Assembly (NCBI GenBank): GCA_964624765.1
Contig: CAZUZO010000030.1
Span: 1 to 29,256, forward strand
Length of the DNA stretch: 29,256 bases
Direction: 5' to 3'
Origin: JAGTVB01 sp964624765
GTDB lineage: Bacteria > Pseudomonadota > Gammaproteobacteria > HK1
Part shown: one piece after another, positions 27,387-29,256 of the stretch
Layout: each line of letters opens with the position of its first letter
Position numbering within the stretch: the stretch's first letter is position 1
Translations under genes and position numbers: made by a program
The notes under the pieces: model-generated
What the model was told of the DNA's origin: nothing
The model's input: only the letters and a program-made list of their open reading frames with translations
The model's database searches: none

Positions 27387-27606
27387 AGAAGCTGTTTTAA
27401 AAACGACTGCGATTGCCTTAGCTGCGTTGCGCAGCGGCGCAAAATCCTCAGGTACTCGTTGGTACGCTGCGGTTGTGACTCGCCCCATCCTTGGGACTCG
27501 CCCCTTCGGTGCCCGCTTCCAGCTGTTCGAAATCGTTCCCGACGATTTTGTCGCCGCCGTGCGCCTTTCGTCCCCGGCGCTCGTGACATTTTTAAAACCG
27601 CTTCTT
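27387..27606 (-). repeat. Family A dispersed element, complete copy, inverted
   Basis: The ends AGAAGCTGTTTTAAAAA (27387-27403) and TTTTTAAAACCGCTTCT (27590-27606) are near-perfect inverted repeats. The length is 220 bp. The flanks on both sides read TA (CCCTA before, TAGGG after), which could be a 2-bp target duplication. On the minus strand the element's first base forms part of the nuoN stop codon TAA (27605-27607). Confidence 0.92.
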
Positions 27607-29044
27607 AGGGAACGAGCACAGAGACGCACAACGTCATAAGGCCGCTCGGGTAGATCCCAAGGGCAAGGATGGCAAGGGCGTTGGTACTCATCATGACCCG
27701 AAGACTAAAACCGGCGGTAATCCGCTCCATCGCCTCCGATCGATCAAAATACATCAGCCGTACCAGCCGCAGATAGTAATACAGTCCAACAACAGAAAAC
27801 AGGACCGCCAAGACCGCAAGCCACACCATTCCTGAATTCACGATCTCAAGAAGCACCGACCATTTAGCCCAGAAACCGAGAAACGGCGGGACACCGGCCA
27901 TCGACAACATCAGCACTAACATGAGGAAAGCGAGCCAGGAACTGCGATCATTGAGGCCTTTGAAATCCTCCAATGCGTCAGACTCGAAGCCTGCTCGGCT
28001 TAACACGATGATCATTCCGAACGCGCCCATTGCCATCAATGAATAAGCGATAATGTAAAACATCGAGGCCGCATAACCCGCTGGGGACCCGGCAATGATG
28101 CCTAAGAAAAGGAAGCCGACGTGGGCGATCGTCGAGTAGGCCAACATTCGCTTTAGATTAGTTTGAGCTATAGCGACAACATTCCCGACCGCCAGGGACA
28201 GCACTGCCAATGGGACAAGCATCTGCGTCCAGTCCCCCTGAAGGCCGCCAAGACCGTCCACCAGTAGCCGCATGAGCATGGCAAAGGCAGCAAGCTTGGG
28301 GGCCGTACCTAGAAACAGAGTGACGGAGGTAGGAGCCCCTTCGTATACATCGGGTACCCACATGTGGAAAGGCACGGCACCCAGTTTAAAGGCTATCGCC
28401 ACAACGATGAACACCAGCCCCAACACTGATACCAGATTTGGCTCGGACTGACCGGCCACAAACTCACTCACCTCCTCCAGGTCCAAGCTCCCCGTGATGC
28501 CATAAAGCATCGACATGCCATATAGCAACATGCCAGAAGCTAACGCGCCCAGTACAAAGTATTTCATCGCCGCTTCCGAGGCCATGAGAGAATCGCGATG
28601 GATCGCGACCAGCACGTACAGGGAGAGTGACAGTAATTCCAGGCCGAGATAGATGGTCAATAAGCTGCGGGCCGAGACCAACACCATCATTCCCAGCACA
28701 GCAAAGAGACCCAGTATGAAGTACTCTCCGGTAAACAGGTTCCGTTCCCGCAGATAATCTTTGGAATAAAAAAACACCACGTAGGTTACTAATAAAACGA
28801 ACAGCTTAAGGACAGCCCCCATGCCGTCATTGATAAATGTCTGGCTAAAGGTGATCTGCGGCTCGCCGGGATACGTGACCAGCACTAAGACTGCGGTGGT
28901 CACTAGTCCCGCTTGCGCGAACTGGTAGGTAAAGGCGCGGTAACGCTCTGGAAAGAAGGCGTCTGCCAGCAGCCCGAGGGAGGCGATAGCGAGCAGAAAC
29001 ATCTCCGGCAACGCCGGCAAAAACTCTGGTGCGTCAAAGGCCAT
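27605..29044 (-). CDS. nuoN: NADH-quinone oxidoreductase subunit N
   Basis: NuoN is a proton-pumping antiporter-like membrane subunit of respiratory complex I. The 479-residue protein is almost entirely hydrophobic, with about 14 predicted membrane spans. It carries the family's conserved residues: the glutamate in TIYLGLELLSLSLYVLVA, the lysine in ASEAAMKYFVLGALASGMLLYG, the lysine in AIAFKLGAVPFHMWVPDVYEGAPTSV, LGTAPKLAAFA, and NLKRMLAYSTIAHVGF. The length is standard. Normally nuoM lies directly upstream, but the 212 bases before this start (29045-29256) show no nuoM C-terminus and instead contain repeat sequence. The stop codon overlaps a family A element. Confidence 0.96.
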   Translation of the reverse strand: MAFDAPEFLPALPEMFLLAIASLGLLADAFFPERYRAFTYQFAQAGLVTTAVLVLVTYPGEPQITFSQTFINDGMGAVLKLFVLLVTYVVFFYSKDYLRERNLFTGEYFILGLFAVLGMMVLVSARSLLTIYLGLELLSLSLYVLVAIHRDSLMASEAAMKYFVLGALASGMLLYGMSMLYGITGSLDLEEVSEFVAGQSEPNLVSVLGLVFIVVAIAFKLGAVPFHMWVPDVYEGAPTSVTLFLGTAPKLAAFAMLMRLLVDGLGGLQGDWTQMLVPLAVLSLAVGNVVAIAQTNLKRMLAYSTIAHVGFLFLGIIAGSPAGYAASMFYIIAYSLMAMGAFGMIIVLSRAGFESDALEDFKGLNDRSSWLAFLMLVLMLSMAGVPPFLGFWAKWSVLLEIVNSGMVWLAVLAVLFSVVGLYYYLRLVRLMYFDRSEAMERITAGFSLRVMMSTNALAILALGIYPSGLMTLCVSVLVP

Positions 29045-29178
29045 GAGGAGTATCCATGTCTCCCTAACGAAATGCTTTAGGAGCGTCCCAATCTCAAGTA
29101 GAGCGGCCCGCTCGGCGGCGATACGACATTGTTAACAATCAGTTTCCAGTACGACTCACCCACACCGACCCACAAGCC

Positions 29179-29256
29179 AGAGCTTATGAAAAAACTGACT
29201 GCACTATCCGGCGTTGGTCATCGTTTCGGCAGCTTGATGACCTTTGCCCTGGGGGC
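29179..29256 (-). repeat. Family B/C element, left end only (cut by window edge)
   Basis: AGAGCTTATGAAAAAACT (29179-29196) and the following TGCACTATCCGGCGTTGG resemble the start of the inverted family B copy at 7955. From about 29210 the sequence instead matches the family C region at 25255-25301. It continues past the window. The remaining 29045-29178 holds no recognised feature. Confidence 0.6.

Overview
The window looks like a chromosomal segment from a gammaproteobacterium of moderately high GC content. The evidence is gene order and protein content: glyA-nrdR-ribD-ribE-ribBX-ribH-nusB-thiL-pgpA on the plus strand and smc-zipA-ligA on the minus strand are classic gammaproteobacterial layouts, and ZipA and the RibBX hybrid are typical of proteobacteria. 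A CbbY-like phosphatase and a ribulokinase-like kinase hint at Calvin-cycle metabolism (inference only). I see no phage, plasmid, CRISPR, rRNA or tRNA.

Layout. 1-245: two abutting dispersed repeats. 319-7904: serine hydroxymethyltransferase, the NrdR repressor, the riboflavin cluster (RibD, RibE, RibBX, RibH), NusB, a divergent ThiL and PgpA. 8106-10257: a small exported lytic transglycosylase and a cyclopropane-fatty-acid synthase. 10278-17072 (minus): ligA, zipA and smc, for DNA ligation, Z-ring anchoring and chromosome condensation. 17205-18912 (plus): queF and a FGGY kinase, followed by a stop-interrupted, truncated cysZ remnant. 19106-21038 (minus): an aminotransferase and a CbbY-like phosphatase. 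21448-21873: dksA. 21993-25056 (minus): a type I-beta DAHP synthase, a Sel1-repeat exported protein and a Sir2 protein. 25488-26390: phosphatidylserine decarboxylase. 26397-29044 (minus): an HDOD protein and nuoN.

The most distinctive non-coding feature is a set of short intergenic elements with terminal inverted repeats. Family A is about 220 bp with AGAAGCTGTTTTAAAAA-like ends. Family B is about 143 bp with AGAGGTTGTGAAAAAACC ends. There is one 78-bp hybrid with a B left end and an A right end, several fragments, and a candidate third family C. Three of them begin exactly inside the stop codon of the preceding gene (ribBX, thiL, nuoN). They resemble non-autonomous MITE or REP-like elements, and no transposase is present in the window.

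Other points of interest are a perfect 46-bp palindrome with no spacer inside the ribD coding sequence, loss of the GTP cyclohydrolase II zinc cysteines in RibBX, altered metal- and nucleotide-binding motifs in ThiL, a Glu-to-Asp change at a metal ligand of the DAHP synthase, the cysZ pseudogene, and a nuoN without nuoM directly upstream.
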